Shown here: positions 21,246 through 31,124 of the stretch, one piece after another
Position numbering within the stretch: the first letter of the stretch is position 1
Layout: each line of letters starts with the position of its first letter
NCBI GenBank assembly: GCA_000934455.1
Contig: KN885067.1
Coordinates: 38,694-80,678 of the forward strand
Source of the DNA: Apostichopus parvimensis
Lineage: Eukaryota; Echinodermata; Holothuroidea; Aspidochirotida; Stichopodidae
Reading direction: 5' to 3'
DNA length: 41,985 nt
Notes under the pieces: generated by a model
Seen by the model: the letters and a program-made list of their open reading frames with translations, nothing else
What the model was told of the DNA's origin: nothing
Databases searched by the model: none
Translations under genes and position numbers: made by a program

Positions 21246-21360
21246 ATGAAAAATTATACATTTAAAAATTGAAAAATTAAAAATTAAAAAGAAAATAGTA
21301 AAATTGAAATGAAAATTGAAAAAAAATTGAATAAAAAATATGAAAAAATGAAAAATGATA
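21246..21360. repeat. A-rich low-complexity expansion
   Basis: Irregular repeats of AAAATTGAAA and AAAAATTAAA type fill this block. The D unit has only a few bases at the matching place (near 34295). Confidence 0.7.
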
Positions 21361-21613
21361 TGTGAATACCTCAGCACCAAAATCACATAAAGTGGACGTA
21401 GCCCACAAATGTTGGGTAACACTTCGTTATGAATATATACACATTTAAATGTCCCGATGTGCGGTAATTGAAACAAAATTGTAATAAGTGAACATTTTCC
21501 CACACTTAAGTTATCAAGGGTATCAAGTCATTATAGATAGTCTATTGTTAATTAACTTTATGCAATTTTAAGTGCATTCTCACTGACATTCTGCTACATA
21601 TGATGAATTTTTA

Positions 21614-21665
21614 TTTACGTTGTTATTGTAGTTTTACTTCAATAACGTCCTATTAACAACGTAAA
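21614..21665. repeat. Hairpin with 12-bp perfect arms
   Basis: TTTACGTTGTTA (21614-21625) and its inverted copy TAACAACGTAAA (21654-21665) enclose a 28-base loop. C/D homology ends inside this structure. Confidence 0.6.
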
Positions 21666-23704
21666 TTAACAATGACTGCACATGCTTTAAAATATTATCC
21701 TGTTATTTTAGCAATAAAACACTGTTATAATAAACGAACGGCATGACACAATAATATGACGTCAAAATATCTCCTTCACTTTACATTTTAATTTCCAGTG
21801 TGCTCATGAATTATCCAGGAAACATCATTTCTTTCATTAATGTATCCGCCTGAATAATATCATCCATGTTTTACAAGATAAACGTTTATCTACAGCTTCT
21901 GTGTATTATCAAGATTATCCGTCTATTTGATGGTTAGCAACAGTATCTTGTGTATTCATTATAAAATTACGCGTGCCTTGTGTACTTACACCTATATATA
22001 TATGTCGAAGTCAGTGGATGATCCTGCCCCTCCCATCCCCCAACAGAAATACTGAACCAAAAACACGAGGATGGTAAAGAAATTGGCAAAGTAAAAATCT
22101 GTAGCCATGGTATATTTAATACTTGGTTGGCAACTTGTTTTTATACCTGCGTGAGATTTACTACCCATTAGGTTTCTTCTTTAGACATATTAAGCAAAGC
22201 ACAACAATTCTCTGTACATGTTCAATTTGATTCATTGAATGACACTTCTGGTCAACGCTCCGCACATCATACTAACTTGATTGTCGTCATTAATATAAAC
22301 ACAACATCTCAATTTGAGCTAATTAATAAAGATAAATAAGATCCTTATGGGTACCTACCCGCATCTACTGCTATGCTCTTGGGAAAGTTCGATATCGTTG
22401 TTATAAACATGGACATAGCCATTTTGTAAATAGAGACACGTGCTTCCTTCAGCCGCCACCCCCCCTCCCCACCCCGGTCAAACATCCTTCAGAAAATATC
22501 TTCCAAATTGCTTACACGTTACAACACACGCACGTATGTATGTAATTTTAGATATCTCTAATTAGTTGTATCCTCTATATCTGTAATTAAACTCATATTT
22601 CTGAAATTGTTAATTCAATGTTAAAATGGTTTTCCATACGCACGCCAAAGTGGTATACAACAAATGTAAACCCCTTACATATAACCCGATATAGACACGC
22701 CACTGTGCTAAAGAGGAAGGTCTTTATATATCCATTAAGCACCATCATGCATTTCATGAAAATATCCGCGTGTTAACAGTATTATCCATGCATTGTACAG
22801 TATCAACTAGTCAACGCACAGTTTCTGTATATAACAACTTAGTAGCAATAATATTCGTGTATAGTGCGTACTACAAACAGCATTGCTTCCGCTTACTGCA
22901 AACTGAGTTTACGCACCATATAATATGTATACTGCCGTAGTGTCTTCAATATCATCGTAGTATACAGTTACAACTAAATCATCCATGTATTACAGTAATA
23001 TATTGTTTTTTACTACTGACTGGAAAACATGAGCTGTTTCTTCTCGTTGCAATCAGAGTCTATCCCTTACCGTTAAATATTTATGTTCATGCTAATTGCA
23101 CCACCCCCCCCCCCGAAAATGTTAAATCCCTTGAATGATTAACATATAGGGGCTGAACCTTTATGGAAGGACCAAAGGCGAATGAAGGATAAAGTAAGGA
23201 TAAAGGAAAGGATGTGGTCCTTTGGGTCATTTAAACAGACTCTCATATGTAGGGGTGCTGGGGTTCCTTCAAAGTAAAACCAATATACGTCTAATGGTAT
23301 GTTGTGAGTCATATTAAGACTATAAATAGGTCTATATGTAGCTGTAATCATAACTGTTTGCTAAATAAAATACTGTTAAACACCATAGCCATGGGCACAC
23401 CCCTTCGTGCACGTCACTGCATAAGTTGGAGTTTACTATTAACTCCTATTTTACCAGTATAAGCAGGTTATTTATACCAAATCCCTATTATAACTTACAC
23501 CCTTTTTATATCTAGTTTCTACCCGAAAAGATGCTTGTAGTAGAAAATATGTAATTCCCGTGTTTAGAAAATCTTAAACACACCGTTTGTATGAACATTT
23601 TACCAATATTTACTCAATATTAATCAACTTGATCACACTTCTAGATATGTATTCTGCTAAAAGAGAACGTTTAATAAACGATTAACAGGCTAACTGAATT
23701 ATAT
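21666..23704. other. C-unit-specific 2-kb segment with no recognised gene
   Basis: D passes directly from the homologue of 21648 to the homologue of 23706, so this was either inserted in C or deleted in D. It holds a TA run near 21990, C-rich tracts near 22455 and 23103-23115, and a motif near 23400 (GTGCACGTCACTGCA) resembling a DNA transposon end. No open frame of interest is visible. Confidence 0.4.
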
Positions 23705-24098
23705 TCAACCTTCAGCATTTAATACTCAAAAGTATATCATAATACTTTCACTTACTCACATCTTTCCAAAAAAAAAACTATTAGTCTTTTCTGTTGATAC
23801 AAATCTTGCTTTGATTTGTATTTCACGTATATATTTTAAACAAACTCCACAGCAGACTGGTTATACCCTTCCAATGAAGGCTCACTGTCCAGTATGACTG
23901 TAGTTTCGTTTCATCGTCTACCGTGCAAATTTAGTGACTGTTAATTGTGGTTTGCCTCGTAAAACCCTCAATATGTCTTTAACCAGATAGATGTGATGTT
24001 GAATTAGCCTAGAACACTTCAAAGTTCCTCCAATTATGTTTTGAAATAGATAAAACTGTTAGCAAACTGCGTATCCACTAGAGAGCCTTTGTAAGAGA
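23705..24098. other. Duplicated flank left of the Penelope-like insertion
   Basis: From 23705 to about 24046 this matches 34610-34965. The remaining bases up to 24098 have no D counterpart and probably came with the insertion. A conserved CACTTACTCACATC near 23750 would read as possible splice donors on the minus strand. Confidence 0.45.
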
Positions 24099-24114
24099 AT
24101 GTGTAAAATTAATT

Positions 24115-24163
24115 TGGCCTGACGTTTCGATTCTAGCAGGATCTTCTTCAGAGGCTAAATGAC
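24115..24163 (-). ncRNA. Hammerhead-ribozyme-like motif, left end
   Basis: On the minus strand the order is stem I half (GCCT), CTGAAGA, an imperfect stem II (GATCC..GAATC), GAAAC, GTC, and the other stem I half (AGGC). This is the layout of type I hammerheads known in Penelope-like terminal repeats, with a minimal stem III. An unpaired A before stem II and one stem mismatch mean activity is uncertain. Confidence 0.55.
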
Positions 24164-24508
24164 AATTAATAGTAACAGAAGGGACAAAATTCCTCTTTCA
24201 TTCGCCATACAGATGCTTTGGAAAAACACCTTACTGCCAGGCGCCATAGTGCCAGAAGGGTGCGTGAAGCCATTCAGAGAGTCCGCTCCCTATCCAGATC
24301 ATCTACTTTGGCAGTGAAGGACAAAAAGGGACGAGATTGCGACGACAAGGTCCCCCTGGTTGTTACTTTTCACCCAAATATTCCTCCTCTTCAGCAAATC
24401 ACATCTAACAACCACAAAATTACCCTCACTTAAGATAGACTACAATGAGCCGTCCCTGAAAAAACCACTATCGCCTACAAACGTCCACGCAACCTACGAG
24501 ACCTTCTT

Positions 24509-25129
24509 GTGCGTGCTGCTGTTCCACCTCTAACTTCTAACCCTACACCCATTCAGCATGGTACATTCAAATGTGATCGTACTTCGAGATGCATTATCTG
24601 CAGCCAACACATTGTTAAATCCAATTCCATCACCAGCCACAGCATGCAACTCACACACAAGACTAAGGGTCACATCACTTGCACAACCACTAATATCATC
24701 TATCTGATCTCTTGTAGAGTTTGCGGCATCCAGTATGTTGGCGTAACCAAAACCTCCCCAAAGAAGCGATTCTATGGTCAAAGATCCACAGTCAACACCA
24801 TGAAGACTGAGACCCCAGTTGGAGAACACTTTAACCTTCCCAACAATACCATCAACGACATTTCCATACAGCGGATTGAATCCTTAGGTAGCCGCCCAGA
24901 CATAGTACGAATCAGCAGAGAGAGGCTGTGGATGCAACGCCCTCGCACCATTCAACCTCATGGGCTCAACATTCAGGAAAGACATGAAGAACTGTTCTTC
25001 TGTCCTCCCTCCATCTCCCCTTGCCCCCCCCCCCATCACACCTCTTCTCATAGCTCTCTTCCACCCCTATATCTCCACACCTTTCTGTCTTTGTACTTCT
25101 TCAGTTTATTTCCTACCCCCTTCCCTTAA
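24509..25129 (+). pseudogene. GIY-YIG endonuclease end of a Penelope-like element
   Basis: The frame contains GTFKCDRTSRCIICSQ, a Cys-rich module typical of this family, then IIYLISCRVCGIQYVGVT, which is the GIY-YIG core, followed by the Arg- and Asn-containing segment expected of the nuclease (KKRFYGQRSTVN and GEHFNLPNN). In these elements the nuclease nicks the target to prime reverse transcription. The Pro-rich tail after about residue 165 is probably untranslated sequence read through. The copy lacks the upstream polymerase, so it is not an independent gene. Confidence 0.85.
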
Positions 25130-25298
25130 TCCTCTCTTGTCCCTCCACTGTTTATCTCACACCTCTCCTCTTCCCATGTTGGTTTCTTTCTTCTCTCCAT
25201 CCCTTTTCTACTAATCCCCTTACATCTATCTATATTTATTCACCATGCAACCTGTCTATATTCTGTGCGTGGTTTTGTCCTTTCTGTTACTGTTACTT

Positions 25299-25348
25299 AT
25301 CATTTAGCCTCTGAAGAAGATCCTGCTAGGATCAAAACGTCAGGCCAA
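25299..25348 (+). ncRNA. Hammerhead-ribozyme-like motif, right end
   Basis: This is the inverted partner of the left motif: GCCT, CTGAAGA, a perfect stem II (GATCC-TGCTA-GGATC), AAAAC, GTC, AGGC. Stem II is better than at the left end but one conserved core base differs, so this copy is probably inactive. Confidence 0.5.
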
Positions 25349-25362
25349 CTTACTTTTACACA

Positions 25363-26389
25363 ATTATTGATATGAAACTTTGCCCAATGATGATCAATCC
25401 AAGAAAGGTACTAAAGTTATATTCAAATTTGGACTAATACTGTAGTTACCAGATTTATTCTGTTGACATTCTATTAGAAATCAAGGGTTTGCAAGTCATC
25501 AAATTGCGGAACCATTCTACACCATCATGATTGAAATATGTTTAGTATGGCTGCTGCAGGCAGTACAAACATAAACCCTAGTCTAGTAAATTCCATAACG
25601 CGCTACAATATAGAATACAATACAATGAATACAATGGAACCCAATGTAGAGACTCCCAATGAGGAAATACTTACTAGCCATTGCATATATCGAACGATTT
25701 CTATTTCATGGCAAATGGCCAATGGAAGACATTAAAAAATATATTGCAGTGAATGCTCACTTACCTCATTCTATCGTAAAGGTCTCAAACAAAAGTTGGT
25801 GTCAAAACGAATGTGCTTCAGAACAAAATAACTAATATGAATAACCGGTATCACGTTTAACATGAGGCTATACTGTACTCTGTGTATATGCAAGTATAGT
25901 ACATTTCAATACGGCCTGTAGCGACGTACTACAAAATAATCACTGAGGTCACGATCTACCGAAGTTATCAAAATAGAGCGGCAAAAACAAAAGAGCGTGC
26001 CACGGATCAATGATTTTTCATAGTATATTTACCGATTGTATGGGAATTTTCACGTATCGTCGACGTGTTAAATTTTCATTCCAGTTTACAAAGGTAATAT
26101 TCTGTAAAATATTATTGGTTAACATTTTAGAAGGGAACATTTTATGATTTTAAAGCAAAACGACTGTGTACCAATTTTCTCCAGTTGAACATTTGCACCA
26201 AAAGAATGGGTTTGCCTAGTTTGCATAATTTCAGATAAAAAATTGCCAAATATGTACCTTTTCCCGTAATGATTTAATGCTTCACACTGTTGAATTTACC
26301 AAAATATAACATTACAATTCTGCTTAGTTTCTGAAAACTGTCGACTCCCAAAGCAGGCTTGTTGAGAGTACAAATAACCAGTCCGCACT
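25363..26389. other. Duplicated flank with a strongly conserved block
   Basis: This matches 34968-35985 with many small differences. From 25995 to 26073 only one base differs from 35595-35673, much less than in the surroundings. The block contains GGGAATTTTC, a NF-kappaB-like site, at 26042-26051 and CGTCGACG. No protein is recognisable. Confidence 0.5.
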
Positions 26390-26903
26390 GATTTCGTTAG
26401 TCGGAGGAGGGAGGGGGGGGGGGGTTCGGTTCAGTCGGGGGATTTTCGCATTTCGGCCTGGGAAGAATAGGACTACTACTACGTATTTACCTTCCCTCCC
26501 ACCTCCCTTTGAAGCCTCAAAGTATTTATTAGCAAAACGATGCTTTCAGGGCTACTTCTATTGACATAACTTAAAGTCTAAATATGCCTCAGAATGCTCC
26601 ATTTGACGTCTGAATTTTAATTTTCTTTCAGGATGTAAGGGGGGGGGGGGGTTGTGGAGTGGAAGGGGAATTGATGTCGCTATCTTAATCGTTCTTAAAT
26701 TTCAATTTTCTTTTAGGGGGTAATTTTCGAGTTTATTTTTTTTTTATTTAGCACAACCTTATTTCAGAATGCACCATTTGACGTTGAGAACTGAATCTAT
26801 TTCTTCCACAAAAGTTCAGCCCAATTCCCGAAAAAGTCTGGCTAATTTTTAGTCCCCCTCCCAACTCCCCACCTTTGAAATCATGTCCACGCCACTGTAC
26901 TTA
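26390..26903. repeat. Degenerate G-run repeat with transposon-like end (C unit)
   Basis: Two G homopolymers (near 26410 and 26640) and two diverged copies of an AATGCTCCATTTGACGT motif (near 26592 and 26768) show an internal repeat of about 175 bases. The right end, read on the minus strand, is CAGTGGCGTGGACATGATTT, resembling ends of many non-autonomous DNA transposons in marine invertebrates. The matching copy is at 35985-36455. Confidence 0.45.
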
Positions 26904-27904
26904 GCGAACCTCAACTTGTTTTCTTGAGGCCATCAAATGATTGGCTTAGCTGTTAAGCTTACCATGTTAGATTAATGTTGCTCACGTTTTGAAATATCTT
27001 CCTTGGGATGATGCAGATGTTACATGGTTCAGCTCTCTTAGCGCATGCGCTGGTAACGCCTTGCCCATTTTCACTAAGCCCCTCTTCAACAACAATCAGG
27101 GACGTGGATATTTCAGCCCAGAGTTTGGACAATATACGCCCACAGCATTTTAATCTATACTATATGAAATGGTTACCCACAACTTTTTTTTTAATTTGGC
27201 TCGTACTGAGAAGATGTTCCAAATAAACTTTAAGACATTTCAAAACATTTCCAAAATGTCCGTACCTGTTGTATCAATCAACCAGAAAACCTGAATAATT
27301 GTATTCTAATACACCTGACGATGATCACACAGTAACAGTCTCGGTGCAATGGGACTGAGGTTGAGAACGGATCAGTCGTTTATTTGTTTGGTATTTCGTG
27401 CCCAGGTTCTTTTTTGGGTGACTTTTCTTCTAACTTTTTTGGATGCTGGGATGTAAGCAGAAAGTTCGGTTTTCGGTTGATTCTTTTTATAACGAGGTAA
27501 TTTTAAGATCACCAGTATTACCATTAAAATATGCAAGAAACTCAAATAATATTCAGCGTTTTCCACATTTCTGTATTGTATTGCCACTGTAAAATAGATA
27601 CCCATCCTGAGATATTGAATCATTTGTTAATAACTCAAAATAGCTAGGAAACATTTAGAGGATCACAGCCTCTGGAGAAAATACTTTTAAAAACTTCTCC
27701 TTAATTCTGAGTTTGCTCAAATTTATGGCCAATATTGATGATTTCATATGGTTAAACATTTTCAGAGTAGTTTAAGATTCCACATCAATTTAAAATACCC
27801 TCAATAGGTAGTTCTCAGTTAATTTTAATTTTGAATAGAATAAAGTACCTGGTCCTGCTTGCAAACCAATAACCCGTCATCTAACATTTAAATTAACCAA
27901 TAAC
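26904..27904. other. Duplicated flank, no gene
   Basis: Up to about 27730 this matches 36455-37280; from about 27745 to 27900 it matches 40320-40475 instead. The switch shows that the D unit gained about 3 kb here (with E1 and E2) or that C lost it. Confidence 0.55.
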
Positions 27905-28790
27905 CAATCAAGTTTGAAGTAATTTCAGCATGTCTTTAACTATTCCAATCATACAGCGTGCAGTTTTTTAACTTTTTATAGTTGGATTTAGGGTAGACAT
28001 GCAACGAAAACTGACGAGAGGTTTTAATATAGATTACATAGTGAATAAGTATTTTTGGCTAGTACCAACTATTCCTTCAAGGTTTGTCTCCTATGGCTTG
28101 TATAGCATATAATAAAGAATATTTGGAATTTTGTCAAAACGAGACGTTTGGAATTTGCCTTTGCAAATGATAAATCGAAACTATCGTTTCCAGTGTTGGG
28201 TGTTTTCGAAGTAAGAAACATTAGCGTATGTCAGAAAAATATTTCACAAGGATTACAAAATATTGAATATAAAAATAAAAGAAAAGTATTCACCGTGGTC
28301 TAATGTCACCTCTGTAGGCTATGCTCAGTTACTATTCCATTGTAATGTCCCTCTAGTATGTAGGCATATGTCTACAATTGTGTCATAATGGTTAAGAAAT
28401 AAAACCAGAGCAATCGTCCTATGACCTATTTATAATTCTTATGTCTAGTTACTCGCACGTCGATCACCGATACTTAAAAAAACACTGAAATTATCTTGTT
28501 CGGGACCTGAGCTAGAAAAACAATCCTTGAATTGGTAGCCATGTAGTACTGTTATAGTAAGCGATCGCGTGTATCCTTTGCACTGTACATTACAATAAGA
28601 TGAATCAGTGTGGTCATGTGACGCAATATTACTTACGTATGTACATTTTTTTCTCGACATTATGCCTTTTTAGAGACTATAGTCTCCTTTGCCTATTACA
28701 AAATTATATATAATACATATATTTTTGATTAACCAATATGAAAGAATATAGACAATTGTTCCGAAAAATCAAATTGCCCAAATGATGTCA
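27905..28790 (+). repeat. 0.9-kb repeat, copy 2
   Basis: This aligns closely with copy 3 (41045-41915) and, inverted, with copy 1 (8555-9460). The best conserved part is about 28045-28150 (TTTTTGGCTAGTACCAACTA and onward). It forms the right end of the C duplication unit. No coding sequence is seen. Confidence 0.75.
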
Positions 28791-28854
28791 AGGGTTCACA
28801 TGTCTTCTTATTATACTGGTTTTGAGCTACGGTTTAGCACATGGTTAACTTTTA

Positions 28855-29105
28855 CATAACTATGTTTCTGTTTTCTGCTATCTGATATGTACATAGTAAC
28901 ATTCCATGTTACAATTTAGCTAAGTTGTTATCAAGTCATATTTTGTGAATGCGTGTCACGACAAAAGCCTTTTTTCCCAAATCAAGTCACAAGTCATTTA
29001 ATTTTATTGCAATAGAAAGCAATTTAATTCTCAAGCCGAGTCAAGTCCATTTTATATCAAATCAAGTCACATGTCATTTCGTTTTATAGGACATCAAATC
29101 AAATA
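28855..29105. repeat. Left end of the D duplication unit
   Basis: Homology with 14865-15120 starts here, including CAAGTC-type repeats. The short stretch before it (28790-28855) has no partner. Confidence 0.65.
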
Positions 29106-29455
29106 TAACAGCAATTCACAAAAGTCGTACCAAACTTCGACCCATGCTGACCAACACAACTACAGCGCTTCTCTTAATCTAACGACGTGTAACAACAACC
29201 CAAATGTCCGTCCTCTTTAATCTTAAATATTAAAAATAAATCAAAAATTAGATGAAATACAATAAACACTAAAGTACAAACAGAACGAAGTTGTTTTTGC
29301 TTTCTGTCATAGTATCAACACATTTCTGCTCAACGTCATATTGATTCACAAGTATGTAATAAAAGTTAACTTAATAAATGCCAGAAAATTTGTGTATACA
29401 TCAAGAACTACAGATACAATGTACTAATTTAAATACTACTAATGAATAGCTGATT

Positions 29456-29790
29456 AGTTAACTTAGTGTTGCGTGTGTATCGAGACTGTGAATTGTTTCT
29501 GTGTTTATAAAGAATTACGGAGGTGCAGTTAGCAGTGTATAAGCGGTAAGTACAATAGAGCTATTTTCAATAATTAGTTTAAATAAGTTTTTGTGTCTGT
29601 ATCAGAAACTGCGAATATCGTGTATAGTTGTAGGTACAATCGGCGGTGTCCATGATATATACATCTATGCATTTAAAATAATTAGTTTGCATTATTTGTT
29701 ATGTGGGTATCAAATACTTTGGCTATGATGTACCGGTTTAGTACAACAATCACAATCAGCTGTGTATAGTAACACTCGTCATAATGCAGA
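29456..29790. repeat. Three degenerate tandem copies of a ~109-bp unit downstream of D
   Basis: Copies start near 29456, 29578 and 29686 and correspond one-to-one with those at 17146-17480. Confidence 0.6.
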
Positions 29791-30196
29791 AGATAATACC
29801 CGTGGATTCCATATGGTGAATATGTTTTAATAGAATTTATAAACGGACTGACCTGGAATTAATTATGAGTTGAATTTGTCATCATTTCAATTAAAGTATC
29901 ATTGCCTAAGTGCATCCCTGCATTTATTACAAAAATATCTGTATCTCGATTATTACATTCTAGTCACTGCTTCAGTTTACATTTTAAGGGACCTCTCCTC
30001 CATACACGGACTATTCTCGAAGGTTATTTGGACGTGTAGAAGAGTGAAATGCTCTAACTATGTGAAATATCTCAACCAGGGAACTGCTACTTTAACCTCA
30101 CTACTTACAACCAGCTACTGAAATGTAGAATATAATTCATACTCATGTTGTTTTTGGATTGTATCTGTTGGAAAGGAAATAGGAAGCAGAAATAAT

Positions 30197-30983
30197 TGTT
30201 GACGGTAAACAAGTCAAAAACCAAAACAAATAAAGCCCTGGCACCTCCGCCGACTATGTATTGACACACACCAAATAATGATTCAATCTGTAAAAGGACA
30301 CAGCAAAATATCCATAAATACAGATTTACATACACATATTAGATATAATATACATAGATGTAACAACTATCCCACTAATGCCAGAAATGCAAGTCATACA
30401 AGATTCATCACACATGACAACAATTGTAAACATACACTATACTTTAAGCTAAATAGTCACTAAATCACTGAACCCGATACTCAAATATCAGAAGGTGACC
30501 TTAATTATAACCATAATAACGGATATGCTCTCAAGCACATAGAGGATAAACAAGCACAAGTACAACACATCCTGAGACAAATACCCCACTGTGCTAATGC
30601 ACAACACAATAGGTTAATAAGTATTATGCAACGCTTCCCTTCCCTGAAGTATAATCACATGGCCCCCTAACAACGTAAACAATTTACATTATTTAAGGCC
30701 TAGGATCACGGCCCAAACAAACTTGTATACCAAAAGTAAAATGCCTCAATGAGGTTAACAATCATACTAGGAAACAGGAAAACAAACAATACAGCACACA
30801 AATGCCAATACTAGAGACTGATGATAGAGAAATCAAATAAAACGGCTAATTCGATGCAAAATTAAGAAAACATACGACATTGGGTCCCTCTAAAGAGGTA
30901 CATGGGTGACGTGACTTAAATCCAAGTAACCTAACTCTCAATTATGACGAGCGCCACATATTGACTGCTCTCTGCCTCCAACA
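30197..30983. mobile_element. Solo-LTR-like fossil, 787 bp
   Basis: The element starts TGTTG and ends CAACA, and is flanked by identical 5-bp duplications ATAAT (30192-30196 and 30984-30988). The empty site is seen in the C unit (GCAGAAATATTCAAAC near 17881). TG..CA ends with a 5-bp duplication fit a solo LTR of a Gypsy or BEL/Pao-type retrotransposon. No internal retroelement genes are present, as expected after LTR-LTR recombination. It is younger than, or was lost from the sister after, the C/D duplication. A DNA transposon with a short inverted terminus is a less likely alternative. Confidence 0.7.
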
Positions 30984-31124
30984 ATAATCAAACAAATAAA
31001 ATAAATCAAACGTTTGTTATAGAAAATGTAAGAGCCGTATCTCTCCATGAAAAAAATTCTGAATTTAGTTTAAATGCACCTGCTAAGGTTCTGTCTAAAT
31101 ATACGTTGAAATATTTCCCTTAAT

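Larger units (their letters stand above)
24099..25362 (+). mobile_element. Truncated Penelope-like retroelement with inverted terminal repeats
   Basis: The ends are imperfect inverted repeats of about 95 bases (24099-24194 and 25268-25362), each containing a hammerhead-ribozyme-like motif. Between them lies the C-terminal part of a Penelope-like polyprotein: the linker between reverse transcriptase and endonuclease (VPLVVTFHPNIPPL, YKRPRNLRDLLVRA) followed by a GIY-YIG endonuclease. No reverse transcriptase is present, so the copy is 5'-truncated and broken. A pyrimidine-rich tail (about 25000-25250) follows the coding part. The D unit has an empty site near 34965, so insertion followed the duplication or the element was lost from D. 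Confidence 0.85.

Noticed and set aside
24530-24829. Minus-strand open frame opposite the endonuclease
   Set aside because: It is the antisense shadow of the GIY-YIG coding sequence, which has clear family motifs.
26400-26655. G-quadruplex regulatory elements
   Set aside because: The G runs are homopolymers within a degenerate repeat; evidence for a regulatory fold is lacking and homopolymer length is error-prone.
30278-30700. Coding sequence inside the LTR-like insertion
   Set aside because: The open stretches are short, without a recognised domain, and AT-rich; an LTR need not code for protein.
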